A DNA stretch of 64,000 nt from a bacterium. GTDB lineage: Bacteria > Fidelibacterota > Marinisomatia > Marinisomatales > TCS55. This document shows positions 1-9,560 of the stretch, piece after piece; the stretch's first letter is position 1; each line of letters opens with the position of its first letter. Position numbers and translations under genes: made by a program. Location: the NCBI GenBank assembly GCA_004321715.1, contig SGYN01000005.1, positions 1-64,000 on the forward strand, written 5' to 3'. The notes under the pieces were generated by a model that was not told the origin of the DNA, made no database searches, and worked only from the letters and a program-made list of their open reading frames with translations.

Positions 1-403
1 CTTCCATACCAACAATTTGTAATTTTTTTCGAATCAAATCTAAAAATTTAACAGCGTCTAACTCGGTTTTTCCTTGATGCTTGCGTTTCGCATTTAAAGC
101 AGCTTTAAGAAAATAAGTGTTATTTACGCCTGGAATAATAACTGGATATTGAAATGACATAAATATTCCCTCCAAGGCACGGTGTTCTGGTGTATCATTT
201 AATATGCTTTTGTCATTGTATAGTATATCTCCGTTTGTAACATCATATGATTCACGACCAGCAATAATATTTGCTAGAGTACTTTTTCCAGAGCCATTAC
301 GACCCATTATTGCATGAATTTCACCATTATTCACATGAAGATTAATGCCTTTGAGGATTTCTTTACCCTTAATAGAGGCCTTTAAATTTTTTATTTTCAA
401 CAT
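1..403 (-). CDS. sufC: Fe-S cluster assembly ATPase SufC (partial, runs off window start)
   Basis: My minus-strand translation gives MLKIKNLKASIKGKEILKGINLHVNNGEIHAIMGRNGSGKSTLANIIAGRESYDV..., with a Walker A GRNGSGKST; adjacent to sufB. Confidence 0.9.
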   Translation of the reverse strand, partial: MLKIKNLKASIKGKEILKGINLHVNNGEIHAIMGRNGSGKSTLANIIAGRESYDVTNGDILYNDKSILNDTPEHRALEGIFMSFQYPVIIPGVNNTYFLKAALNAKRKHQGKTELDAVKFLDLIRKKLQIVGME

Positions 404-407
404 GTAT

Positions 408-1859
408 TTATCCAACGCTTCCTTCAAGAGTGACTTCCATTAATTTTTGTGCCTCTACCGCAAACTCCATGGGCAGTTCTCTAAATACTTCTTTACAAAA
501 ACCATTAACAATCAGGGATACTGCATTCTCATTAGAAATACCTCTTTGATTGCAATAGAATAATTGATCTTCACCAATATTAGAAGTTGATGCCTCGTGT
601 TCCATTTGTGCATTGGAATTTCTAACATCTATATATGGGAAAGTATGCGCTCCACATTCGCTTCCAATTAGTATAGAATCGCATTGAGAATAATTTCTAG
701 CTTTATCAGCATTTTTCATTATTTTAACCTGACCCCGATATGTGTTCTGACCTTTTCCAGCTGAAATTCCTTTTGAAATAATTGTACTATTTGTGTTGTT
801 ACCAATATGTATCATTTTTGTACCAGTATCTGCTTGTTGAAAGTTGTTTGCGACTGCTACTGAGTAAAACTCACCAATAGAATTATCGCCTTTTAGTATG
901 CAGCTAGGGTATTTCCATGTTATCGCTGAACCAGTCTCGACTTGTGTCCATGATATCTTTGAACTCTTTCCAGCACAGATACCTCTTTTTGTTACAAAAT
1001 TATATATTCCGCCTTTACCAGTTTTTGGGTCTCCAGGATACCAATTTTGAACGGTAGAATATTTAATTTCCGACTCTTTATTAGCTACTAGCTCCACTAC
1101 TGCAGCATGTAATTGATTGTCATCACGCATCGGCGCGGTGCAACCTTCTAAATAACTAACATAACTTTTATCATCAGCTATAATTAATGTTCTTTCAAAT
1201 TGTCCAGTATTTAATGCGTTAATTCTAAAATATGTTGATAGCTCCATTGGGCATCGGACACCTTTAGGGATATAAACAAAGCTTCCATCGCTGAAGACAG
1301 CAGAATTAAGAGCTGCAAAATAATTATCTGTATAGGGGACTACAGAACCCAAATATTTTTGTATTAGTTCTGGATGATTTTGTACGGCTTCAGAAAATGA
1401 ACAAAATATAACACCTTCTTTTTCTAAATCTTTTTTGAAAGTTGTCGCAACTGAAACGCTATCAAATACAGCATCTACAGCTACACCAGACAGCATTTTT
1501 TGTTCTTCTAATGGAATTCCAAGTTTGTTATATGTCTTAATTAGCTCTGGATCAACCTCATCAAGGCTTTTTGGACCATTAGATTTATCTTTGGGAGCTG
1601 AATAGTAACTAATTGATTGATAATCAATTTTAGGATAATCTACTTTAGCCCAATCAGGCTCATCCATATTAAGCCAGTGCTTAAAAGCTTTAAGTCTCCA
1701 ATTTAATAGCCACTCCGGCTCACCTTTTTTATGCGAAATAAATCGAACAACATTTTCATCTAATCCTGGAGCAATTGTATCTTGCTCTATATCAGTAACA
1801 AACCCGTATTGGTATTCTTGAGAAGTAAACTCCTCAATAGTTTTATTCTGTGTTTTCAA
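408..1859 (-). CDS. sufB: Fe-S cluster assembly protein SufB
   Basis: 483 aa; SufB signatures ([55 protein letters not shown]). Confidence 0.97.
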   Translation of the reverse strand: MKTQNKTIEEFTSQEYQYGFVTDIEQDTIAPGLDENVVRFISHKKGEPEWLLNWRLKAFKHWLNMDEPDWAKVDYPKIDYQSISYYSAPKDKSNGPKSLDEVDPELIKTYNKLGIPLEEQKMLSGVAVDAVFDSVSVATTFKKDLEKEGVIFCSFSEAVQNHPELIQKYLGSVVPYTDNYFAALNSAVFSDGSFVYIPKGVRCPMELSTYFRINALNTGQFERTLIIADDKSYVSYLEGCTAPMRDDNQLHAAVVELVANKESEIKYSTVQNWYPGDPKTGKGGIYNFVTKRGICAGKSSKISWTQVETGSAITWKYPSCILKGDNSIGEFYSVAVANNFQQADTGTKMIHIGNNTNSTIISKGISAGKGQNTYRGQVKIMKNADKARNYSQCDSILIGSECGAHTFPYIDVRNSNAQMEHEASTSNIGEDQLFYCNQRGISNENAVSLIVNGFCKEVFRELPMEFAVEAQKLMEVTLEGSVG

Positions 1860-1868
1860 TTGCTTGCT

Positions 1869-2234
1869 CTAGACTGAAAAACTTGTACCGCAACCGCAGG
1901 AACGATTTGCATTCGGATTATTTATTTTGAAACCCCCGTTGAGCATATCATCTAAAAAGTCTACTTCAATTCCGCGCACATATAACCAACTATTAATATC
2001 ACAAAATATTTGTAAACCGTTGCTCTCAAAAACTTTATCATTTTCACTTCGTTTTTCATCAAATGTCATCTTGTAACTCATACCTGAACAGCCACCTTGC
2101 TCTACAGACATGCGCAATCCCCATCCTTCTTTATCTTCCAGTTTCATAGCCTTTTTTATTCTCTCACAGGCTTGAGGTGTGACAGATATAGATGCAGAGT
2201 TAAATTCTTTTAATTCTTTTTCTTTAGTTTCCAT
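1869..2234 (-). CDS. A-type iron-sulfur carrier/scaffold (HesB/IscA/SufA family)
   Basis: 121 aa; GGCSGMSYKMTFDE and C-terminal SCGCGTSF, the conserved three-Cys pattern. Confidence 0.92.
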   Translation of the reverse strand: METKEKELKEFNSASISVTPQACERIKKAMKLEDKEGWGLRMSVEQGGCSGMSYKMTFDEKRSENDKVFESNGLQIFCDINSWLYVRGIEVDFLDDMLNGGFKINNPNANRSCGCGTSFSV

Positions 2235-2238
2235 TCGA

Positions 2239-2604
2239 TTACTCCCATTCTGAATTTTCTAATGTCTCGGAAGATGCAGGTGTTGGGTAAAAACCAAGTT
2301 TTTCTTTTGCATCATCAGTCATCATTTCTGGCTTCCATGCTGGATCAAATGTTACTGTAACAGACGTTTTATTCACTTTATCAAGTGAATCGACTTTTTG
2401 TTTAATATCATCTGCCATTTGATCTGCCATGCCGCAACCGGGTGTAGTAAGTGACATAGTAATTTCTACGTTTGTAGGTTTGGTTGCGTTTTCATCAAAT
2501 ACTATATCATAAATTAATCCTAAGTTCCAAAGATCAACAGGGATCTCAGGGTCATAGCATTGCTTTAAAACACTTATAATATCTTCTTGAATTAATTTTT
2601 TCAT
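2239..2604 (-). CDS. SufT-like / MIP18 (DUF59) metal-sulfur cluster assembly factor
   Basis: 121 aa; CYDPEIPVDLWNLGLIYDI and MSLTTPGCGMADQM match DUF59; sits in the suf operon. Confidence 0.9.
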   Translation of the reverse strand: MKKLIQEDIISVLKQCYDPEIPVDLWNLGLIYDIVFDENATKPTNVEITMSLTTPGCGMADQMADDIKQKVDSLDKVNKTSVTVTFDPAWKPEMMTDDAKEKLGFYPTPASSETLENSEWE

Positions 2605-2610
2605 TATTTA

Positions 2611-3009
2611 TTAGTTTGTTATATCCTGAACGCTCATGCTTCGGAACATATTAATCATATTATTATTTATTCGTTGTATAGGTGTGCGAATATTGCAGAA
2701 TTCAATTTGCATACAATTAGCATCATAAAAACAATCACTTAAACCCAGCGGTCCTTCTACTTTTTCAAAAAATTCTACCAGATTAATTTTATTGAGCTTT
2801 GCTTTAATACGATAACCACCACGAGGCCCATTTATCGCTTCAATAATATTTTCTTTTGCCATATGTTGTAGCGTCTTTGCCAATATTTCTACTGGAATAT
2901 TGTAATGATTAGCAATTTCTTTTGTAGAAGATATTGAGTCAGTTGATTTCCCCTGCATATGACGAAGAGAAATTAGTGCATATTCAACTTTTCTTGTTAG
3001 TTTGAGCAT
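2611..3009 (-). CDS. Rrf2 family transcriptional regulator
   Basis: 132 aa; Rrf2 winged helix (LTRKVEYALISLRHM..., GPRGGYRI) with Cys residues (DCFYDANCMQIEFC) compatible with an Fe-S cluster. Confidence 0.9.
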   Translation of the reverse strand: MLKLTRKVEYALISLRHMQGKSTDSISSTKEIANHYNIPVEILAKTLQHMAKENIIEAINGPRGGYRIKAKLNKINLVEFFEKVEGPLGLSDCFYDANCMQIEFCNIRTPIQRINNNMINMFRSMSVQDITN

Positions 3010-3070
3010 ATTTATATCCGATAATTTTAGTCGGATATATTACATTGAACCTATAGAGATACGCAAGCTA

Positions 3071-4120
3071 TTAAGCAATAGTAATCATGTGCTCACTGCT
3101 ATTATGCACAGTCCCAATTTCAGTAGCTGGAATAGGTGATTTGATATTATAATATTCAAGGAATTTTTTAGCATTATCTTTGGATAATGAAACTAATAAG
3201 CCTCCAGACGTTTGTGCATCTGCTACCATTAGTTTTTCTACTTCATTAATCGAGTCCGAGAAATTAGTGAATTGCATTGCATGTGATAAATTTCTTTTTG
3301 ATCCCCCAGGAACAATTCCATCTTTCGCTAGTTCTTTAACTCCCTCAAAAAATGTTAAGTTATTAAAATCAATTTGAAATGATACATTACTGCTCCTGCA
3401 AATTTCTGCTGCATGACCTAGGAGTCCAAATCCAGTTATATCTGTAGCTGCATTCACAGAAAACTTTGTTAATATGGATCCTGCTAATTTATTTAACATT
3501 GCCATTGAATCTGTTGCTTGTTTGATAGAATCAGATTTTGCCACACCTTTTTTTATCGCTGAACTAATGATTCCAGTTCCAAGTGGCTTTGTTAATAATA
3601 ATACATCTCCAGGTTTTGCTCCTTTATTTTGGATTAAATTTTCTTTTAACACTTCTCCAGTAACTACTAGTCCATACTTTGGCTCTTTATCATCAATACT
3701 ATGCCCCCCAACAATAGATATTCCAGCTTCGTTGGCTTTATCAGCACCTCCTTGCAATATTTCTGATACCATATTTTTAGGCAAATCTTTAACTGGAAAA
3801 CCAAGAATATTCAATGCAAAAAGTGGTTCCCCACCCATAGCATAAATATCAGATATAGCATTAGCAGCTGCTATTTTCCCAAACATATATGGGTCATCAA
3901 CAATTGGTGTAAAGAAATCAACACTTTGAATAATAAATTTATCATCCAATAAACGTACTACTGCGGCATCATCGGAATTATCATATCCAACGATTACTCG
4001 ATTATCTTTTTTTTGGACTAAATTACCCAGAACCTGGGCTAGATCATCTGGACCTAATTTACATGCTCATCCAGAGCCATGCGATAAAGTACTTAGTCTA
4101 ATTTGTTCTTTTGTTTTCAT
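3071..4120 (-). CDS. selD: Selenide, water dikinase SelD, probable selenoprotein (in-frame UGA at 4067-4069)
   Basis: The ORF track starts at a TTG (3949), but the frame continues upstream to an ATG at 4120: MKTKEQIRLSTLSHGSG-U-ACKLGPDDLAQVLGNLVQKKDNRVIVGYDNSDDAAVVRLLDDKFIIQSVDFFTPIVDDPYMFGK... The UGA falls at the catalytic Cys/Sec position of SelD. 4120-3071 is 350 codons including the stop. Confidence 0.9.
4016..4045 (-). promoter_or_regulatory. Candidate bacterial SECIS element for selD UGA
   Basis: mRNA after the UGA: GCAUGUAAAUUAGGUCCAGAUGAUCUAGCCCAG-GUU-CUGGGUAAUUUAGUC. 6-bp apical stem (GCCCAG/CUGGGU), loop beginning with G, 33 nt between UGA and loop, lower stem GA-U-CUA/UAG-UC with a bulged U and an internal AAUU bulge. 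Confidence 0.65.
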
Positions 4121-4152
4121 AGGATCAATTTATTTAAAGTATATAAATGAAG

Positions 4153-4962
4153 TTATAAGCTATCTGCTAGTTTTCTAATATCTTCAATAGTATTTATATC
4201 TCGATCAATTAAATATTCTAAATGAATGGTTTTAAATCTAGAATGGATTTGTAAGTGTGATTGATATTTATGTAGTACCATGGGAATATGCATTGTTTTA
4301 AAAACCATTAAAGAAAATGGGAAATCTAATTCAGTATGTTTTAAAGATGATAGAGTAGTATTATTCAATTTCATCTGCTTACGAGACTCTTGAATATCTT
4401 TTAATAATAATTTTTTTCTAAACTCCCAAGGAGCAGTAATATCCGATAGAGATTCAATAAATTCATACCCTCTTGTAAAATGTTCTAAAAAGTATTTCCC
4501 ATATATACCGCCACTTAATTCTTCATTAAGAAATTCATTGATCTCCTCTTTTTTGGATGAAAGAAAAAGCTTCCAATTACTAAAATCTGATCGAAAAAGA
4601 AAATATCCGAACGGTGTTTTAAATGAATTTCTTGGAGTGAAAAAAGCCTTTATTTCATAGGTAAGTTTTTTAATCTCGTTACGTAAATCATGAGGAAAAA
4701 GCTGTGCAGTTATAGGTGAATAGTTTTTAGGTTTTTTTAAAAAATCTTTTGGAATAATAGACTCTGATAAATTCAAAGTATACCCTTTTTCAAAACCTTG
4801 TATGTTAATTTCAATAAAGGCTCCAAGATCGCTTAATTTTATTAGATTGTTTAGTGCTTGGTCAAATTCTGGAAAAGTTGCAATTGAAGGGTTAGATGAG
4901 CTTGGGAGCTCACCAAATAATGATAATTGACGCGGATCATTTGAATCTCTCTTGTTGACCAT
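4153..4962 (-). CDS. Hypothetical protein with N-terminal beta-clamp-binding-like motif QLSLF
   Basis: 269 aa ORF; no family recognised; DPRQLSLFGELP near the N-terminus. Confidence 0.75.
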   Translation of the reverse strand: MVNKRDSNDPRQLSLFGELPSSSNPSIATFPEFDQALNNLIKLSDLGAFIEINIQGFEKGYTLNLSESIIPKDFLKKPKNYSPITAQLFPHDLRNEIKKLTYEIKAFFTPRNSFKTPFGYFLFRSDFSNWKLFLSSKKEEINEFLNEELSGGIYGKYFLEHFTRGYEFIESLSDITAPWEFRKKLLLKDIQESRKQMKLNNTTLSSLKHTELDFPFSLMVFKTMHIPMVLHKYQSHLQIHSRFKTIHLEYLIDRDINTIEDIRKLADSL

Positions 4963-5196
4963 AACGGTAAATATTACGTTTTAATGAATTGAAGTGCAAC
5001 AATGCAGAAATAATAAAAAATAAAATAAATAATATCTTTATAGCGAATTTATTGTTTGTAATAAAAAAGTGATGCTAAATTTTGGTACAATGATTATGAA
5101 AATTTTCAACGCTAGTTTTGTTGCACCTGTTTTTTAAGGGCATCATTAAATCATAGTTAACCGATAAATAAAAACCCCACTAAATAATATATAATA

Positions 5197-7032
5197 TTGA
5201 GTATCGAGACAAAAAATTTAGATAAAGTAGTAATACGATTTGCTGGCGATTCTGGTGATGGAATGCAGTTAACTGGCACACGTTTTACTGAAACTACTGC
5301 AATTGTGGGTAATGATTTAAGTACGCTTCCAGATTATCCTGCGGAAATTAGAGCGCCAGCAGGTTCATTGGCGGGAGTAAGTGCGTTTCAATTGCATTTT
5401 AGTTCAAAAGATATACATACACCTGGTGATACACCTGATGTTCTTGTTGCAATGAACCCAGCAGCATTAAAAGTTCACTTATCAGAGCTAATCGCGGGTG
5501 GCATCATTATAGTTAATGAGAATGCTTTTAGTCCAAAAAATTTAAAACTCGCAGGTTATGAATCGAATCCGTTAGAAGATGGTACCGTAGATAGCTATGA
5601 AATATATTCTATTCAAATGAGTACGTTAGTATCCAAGGCTTGTGAAGGCATGGATATTTCCCCAAAAACTGTTGACCGTACAAAGAATATGTTCGCACTA
5701 GGCCTATTATATTGGATTTATAATCGACCTTTGGAACCCACAATACAATGGCTTGGAAAAAAGTTTGCAAAAAGACCTGAATTAGTTGATTCAAATGTTA
5801 AGGCACTAAATGCAGGATATAATTATGGTGAAACAGTAGAAATTTTTTCAGCAAGATATAATGTAGACAAGGCTCCACTTGCTGCTGGAAAATATAGAAA
5901 TATCAATGGTAACTATGCTACTAGCGTAGGTCTACTTGCAGGATCTATCAAAGCAGATATTCCTTTATTTTACGGTGGATATCCAATTACACCTGCAAGT
6001 GATATTCTCCATACCCTAGCTTCTTTTCGTCATTTTGGAGTTAAAACATTTCAGGCTGAGGATGAAATTGCAGGTATAACTTCAGCTATTGGTAGCTCTT
6101 TTTCTGGGAATCTTGGGGTAACTGCATCATCTGGTCCTGGTATTGCATTAAAAGCAGAAGCGATTGGTCTGGCAGTTATAGCTGAGTTACCGTTAGTTAT
6201 TGTTAATGTGCAAAGAGGTGGTCCCAGCACCGGGTTGCCTACAAAGACTGAACAAGCAGATCTTTTTCAAGCATTATATGGACGCAATGGGGAAGCGCCT
6301 GTTCCTGTAATTGCTGCACAAACTCCAGGAGATTGTTTTTATGCTGCCTTTGAGGCATGTCAGGCAGCGATAAAATATAGAACTCCTGTGTTTTTACTTA
6401 CAGATGGATATTTAGCAAACGGATCCGAGCCCTGGTCTATTCCTAATTTTGATGATTTACCAAGTATTGATCCAAATTTTGCAGAACAAAATGACGATCT
6501 ACCATTTTTCCCTTATTCCCGAGATAAGAAAACACTTGCAAGGCCTTGGGCTATACCAGGTACTGTTGGACTTGAACATCGTATTGGAGGGTTGGAGAAA
6601 GAAGATGTCACTGGAAATGTTTCTTATGACCCAGAAAATCATCATAAAATGACAGAGTTAAGAGAACAAAAAGTACAGAACATAGTGAATGATATTCCTA
6701 AAACACAGGTGTTAGGTAAAAATAGTGGCGATATGTTGATTCTTAGTTGGGGAGGCACATATGGGTCTTGTCGCTCAGCTACTGAAAGATTGCAAAATGA
6801 TGGAAAAAAGGTAAGCCATGTTCACTTACGATGGATAAACCCATTACCGAAAGATTTAGGTGAAATTTTAATCCGATTTAAAAATATTATTATTCCAGAA
6901 TTAAATATGGGTCAATTATCTAAATTAATTCGAGCAGATTATCTTGTAGATGCCGTTGGTTTAAATCATGTGAAAGGCCGACCCTTTAAAGCAAGTGATA
7001 TTGTAGATAAAGTAAAAGAAATCATAGGTTAA
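5197..7032 (+). CDS. korA: 2-oxoacid:ferredoxin oxidoreductase, fused gamma/alpha subunit (2-oxoglutarate type likely)
   Basis: 611 aa; VVIRFAGDSGDGMQLTG N-terminal gamma domain, GGYPITPASDILHTLA and SSGPGIALKAEAIGLAV alpha domain. TTG start. Confidence 0.93.
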   Translation: MSIETKNLDKVVIRFAGDSGDGMQLTGTRFTETTAIVGNDLSTLPDYPAEIRAPAGSLAGVSAFQLHFSSKDIHTPGDTPDVLVAMNPAALKVHLSELIAGGIIIVNENAFSPKNLKLAGYESNPLEDGTVDSYEIYSIQMSTLVSKACEGMDISPKTVDRTKNMFALGLLYWIYNRPLEPTIQWLGKKFAKRPELVDSNVKALNAGYNYGETVEIFSARYNVDKAPLAAGKYRNINGNYATSVGLLAGSIKADIPLFYGGYPITPASDILHTLASFRHFGVKTFQAEDEIAGITSAIGSSFSGNLGVTASSGPGIALKAEAIGLAVIAELPLVIVNVQRGGPSTGLPTKTEQADLFQALYGRNGEAPVPVIAAQTPGDCFYAAFEACQAAIKYRTPVFLLTDGYLANGSEPWSIPNFDDLPSIDPNFAEQNDDLPFFPYSRDKKTLARPWAIPGTVGLEHRIGGLEKEDVTGNVSYDPENHHKMTELREQKVQNIVNDIPKTQVLGKNSGDMLILSWGGTYGSCRSATERLQNDGKKVSHVHLRWINPLPKDLGEILIRFKNIIIPELNMGQLSKLIRADYLVDAVGLNHVKGRPFKASDIVDKVKEIIG

Positions 7033-7036
7033 AAAT

Positions 7037-8059
7037 ATGTCAGAAGCTAAAGTTAAAAATCCAAAATTAGATCGTAGAGATTTTGTATCTGATCAGGCAG
7101 TTCGTTGGTGCCCAGGATGTGGTGATTATGCAATATTAGCACAAACACAGAAAGTTTTTCCTGATCTTGGTTTAGATAAAGAAAAAATTGTTTTTATTTC
7201 TGGAATTGGTTGCTCAAGTAGATTTCCATATTATATGAATACGTATGGGTTCCATACCATTCATGGTAGAGCGCCAGCAATTGCTTCTGGGGTCAAATTA
7301 GCTAATCCTGATCTTTCAGTTTGGGTCATCACAGGAGATGGAGATGCTCTTTCTATTGGTGGAAATCATACAATCCATCTTCTTCGAAGAAATTTAGATG
7401 TCAATGTCATGTTATTTAACAATAGAATTTATGGTTTAACAAAAGGTCAGTATTCACCAACCTCAGAGTTGGGAAAGATTACTAAATCAACACCATTAGG
7501 ATCATTAGATCGTCCTTTTAATCCGTTAGCGCTTGCATTGGGTTCCCATGCAAGTTTTGTAGCTCGCGCCATAGATCGAGAAACAGCTCATTTACAATCT
7601 ATGATACAAAGAGCGCATAGCCATAAAGGAAGCTCTTATGTTGAAATATATCAAAATTGTAATATTTTTAATGATAAAGCATTTGCACCAATGACGGACA
7701 GAGAGACTAAGTCAGATACCGTATTGTGGTTAGAAGATAAGAAACCTCTTTTATTTGGCGCCGAAATGAACAAAGGAATTATTGTTGATGGTAATACACC
7801 AAAAGTTGTTGAATTAGGAGATAAATGGAGTGCGGATGATTTGTTGGTACATGATGAAACTGATTGGACAATTGCCATGATGTTAAGCCATTTTACATAT
7901 CAAGATGATTTTCCAAATCCGATTGGTGTTTTTTATTGTGTTGATGAACCTATTTATGAAGTTATGCTTGATGAACAAATTAAATTTGCTATTAAAAATA
8001 AAGGAAAAGGCGATATTCAAGCATTACTAGATGGCGCAGATAACTGGGTGGTAGAATAA
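7037..8059 (+). CDS. korB: 2-oxoacid:ferredoxin oxidoreductase beta subunit
   Basis: 340 aa; VRWCPGCGDYAILAQTQ, GIGCSSRFPYYM, and TPP motif GDGDALSIGGNH. Confidence 0.95.
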   Translation: MSEAKVKNPKLDRRDFVSDQAVRWCPGCGDYAILAQTQKVFPDLGLDKEKIVFISGIGCSSRFPYYMNTYGFHTIHGRAPAIASGVKLANPDLSVWVITGDGDALSIGGNHTIHLLRRNLDVNVMLFNNRIYGLTKGQYSPTSELGKITKSTPLGSLDRPFNPLALALGSHASFVARAIDRETAHLQSMIQRAHSHKGSSYVEIYQNCNIFNDKAFAPMTDRETKSDTVLWLEDKKPLLFGAEMNKGIIVDGNTPKVVELGDKWSADDLLVHDETDWTIAMMLSHFTYQDDFPNPIGVFYCVDEPIYEVMLDEQIKFAIKNKGKGDIQALLDGADNWVVE

Positions 8060-8082
8060 TTTTTATTTATTAGCTTCCTACT

Positions 8083-9483
8083 ATGGATTATCGCACGGAA
8101 AATGACAGTATGGGATCCGTCAAAGTGCCGAATAATCGCTATTATGGATCCCAAACTCAACGATCCCTTAATAATTTTAAAATAGGTAGTGAACATTTTC
8201 CCAGAGAATTTATACGAGCGTACGGTATTGTTAAGAAAGCGGCTCTGGAAGTAAATACTTCTGCGGGTTTAATTGACAAAAAAATCTATAAAGCCATATC
8301 CAGCGCTGTTGATGAAGTAATTTCTGGACAGTTAGATGATCATTTTCCCTTAGTAGTTTGGCAAACTGGTTCTGGAACCCAAACAAATATGAATGTAAAT
8401 GAAGTCATTGCTAACCGTGCAATTGAAATTTTAGGTGGAAAACTGGGAAGCAAAGATCCTGTTCATCCCAATGATCATGTTAATATGGGTCAATCAACAA
8501 ATGACACCTTCCCAACAGCTATAAATATATCAGCTGTAGAGTCAGTTGAACATAATTTGCTCCCAAAACTTGAAGCATTAAGAGATGGTTTCAATACTAA
8601 AGCAAAGGATTTTTCAAAGATTATTAAGCTGGGAAGAACACATTTACAAGATGCAACACCTCTAAGTCTTGGGCAAGAATTTTCAGGATATGTAACGGCA
8701 ATTGATTATGGATATAAACGAATTAGAAGAGCAATTGAAAGTTGTTATAGCTTAGCAATGGGTGGAACAGCAGTAGGTACTGGGATTAATACTATAGAGG
8801 GGTTTGGAGCTGATACTGCAAAAGTAATTGCCGATTTGACAAAATTACCATTTTCTTCAGCCGAAAATAAATTTGAAGCATTAGGAGGGCAGGACTCTAT
8901 AGTTGAACTTTCTGGAGCTTTAAAAACAGTTGCAGTTTCTTTATTTAAAATATCTAATGATATCCGATGGCTTGGAAGCGGTCCTAGGTCTGGTTTAGGG
9001 GAATTAATTTTACCAGCTAATGAACCTGGTTCTTCCATTATGCCTGGGAAGGTAAATCCGACGCAGTGCGAAGCTATGACAATGGTATGTGCCCAAGTGA
9101 TGGGTAATGATACCACAATTGCTTTTGCAGGCGCGAGTGGTAATTTTGAATTAAATGTTTTTAGACCAGTTATCGGATATAATATTTTACAATCAATTCG
9201 ATTATTATCAGATGCCTGTGAATCTTTTTTGATTAATACTGTTAATGGTATTGAGCCGAATGAGAAGAGAATAAGTGAAAATTTATTTAATTCACTAATG
9301 TTGGTTACTGCATTAAACCCTCATATTGGTTACGATAAGGCAGCAAAAGTTGCTAAAAAAGCATACTCTGAAAATCTTTCATTACGTGATGCAATACAGG
9401 AGTTAGGATATATGTCTGGACAAGAGTTTGATAAAATTGTGAAACCAGAAAATATGATTAGTCCAAGAAAGGCGAATAAATAG
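8083..9483 (+). CDS. fumC: Class II fumarate hydratase
   Basis: 466 aa; [28 protein letters not shown] and signature [16 protein letters not shown]. Confidence 0.97.
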   Translation: MDYRTENDSMGSVKVPNNRYYGSQTQRSLNNFKIGSEHFPREFIRAYGIVKKAALEVNTSAGLIDKKIYKAISSAVDEVISGQLDDHFPLVVWQTGSGTQTNMNVNEVIANRAIEILGGKLGSKDPVHPNDHVNMGQSTNDTFPTAINISAVESVEHNLLPKLEALRDGFNTKAKDFSKIIKLGRTHLQDATPLSLGQEFSGYVTAIDYGYKRIRRAIESCYSLAMGGTAVGTGINTIEGFGADTAKVIADLTKLPFSSAENKFEALGGQDSIVELSGALKTVAVSLFKISNDIRWLGSGPRSGLGELILPANEPGSSIMPGKVNPTQCEAMTMVCAQVMGNDTTIAFAGASGNFELNVFRPVIGYNILQSIRLLSDACESFLINTVNGIEPNEKRISENLFNSLMLVTALNPHIGYDKAAKVAKKAYSENLSLRDAIQELGYMSGQEFDKIVKPENMISPRKANK

Positions 9484-9560
9484 ATTGCTCCACAATAATA
9501 ATGGGAAGCTGTTCTCATTACTCATTTAAATATAAATAATAAATAAATGTAAATTTCATT

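Noticed and set aside
3474-3845. 123-aa plus-strand ORF
   Set aside because: Fully antisense to selD with low-information composition.
4992-5131. GTGCAACAA ... TTGTTGCAC inverted repeat upstream of korA
   Set aside because: Arms are only 9 bp and about 120 bp apart in AT-rich intergenic DNA; could be chance, no supporting context.
8745-9116. 123-aa minus-strand ORF
   Set aside because: Antisense to well-supported fumC.
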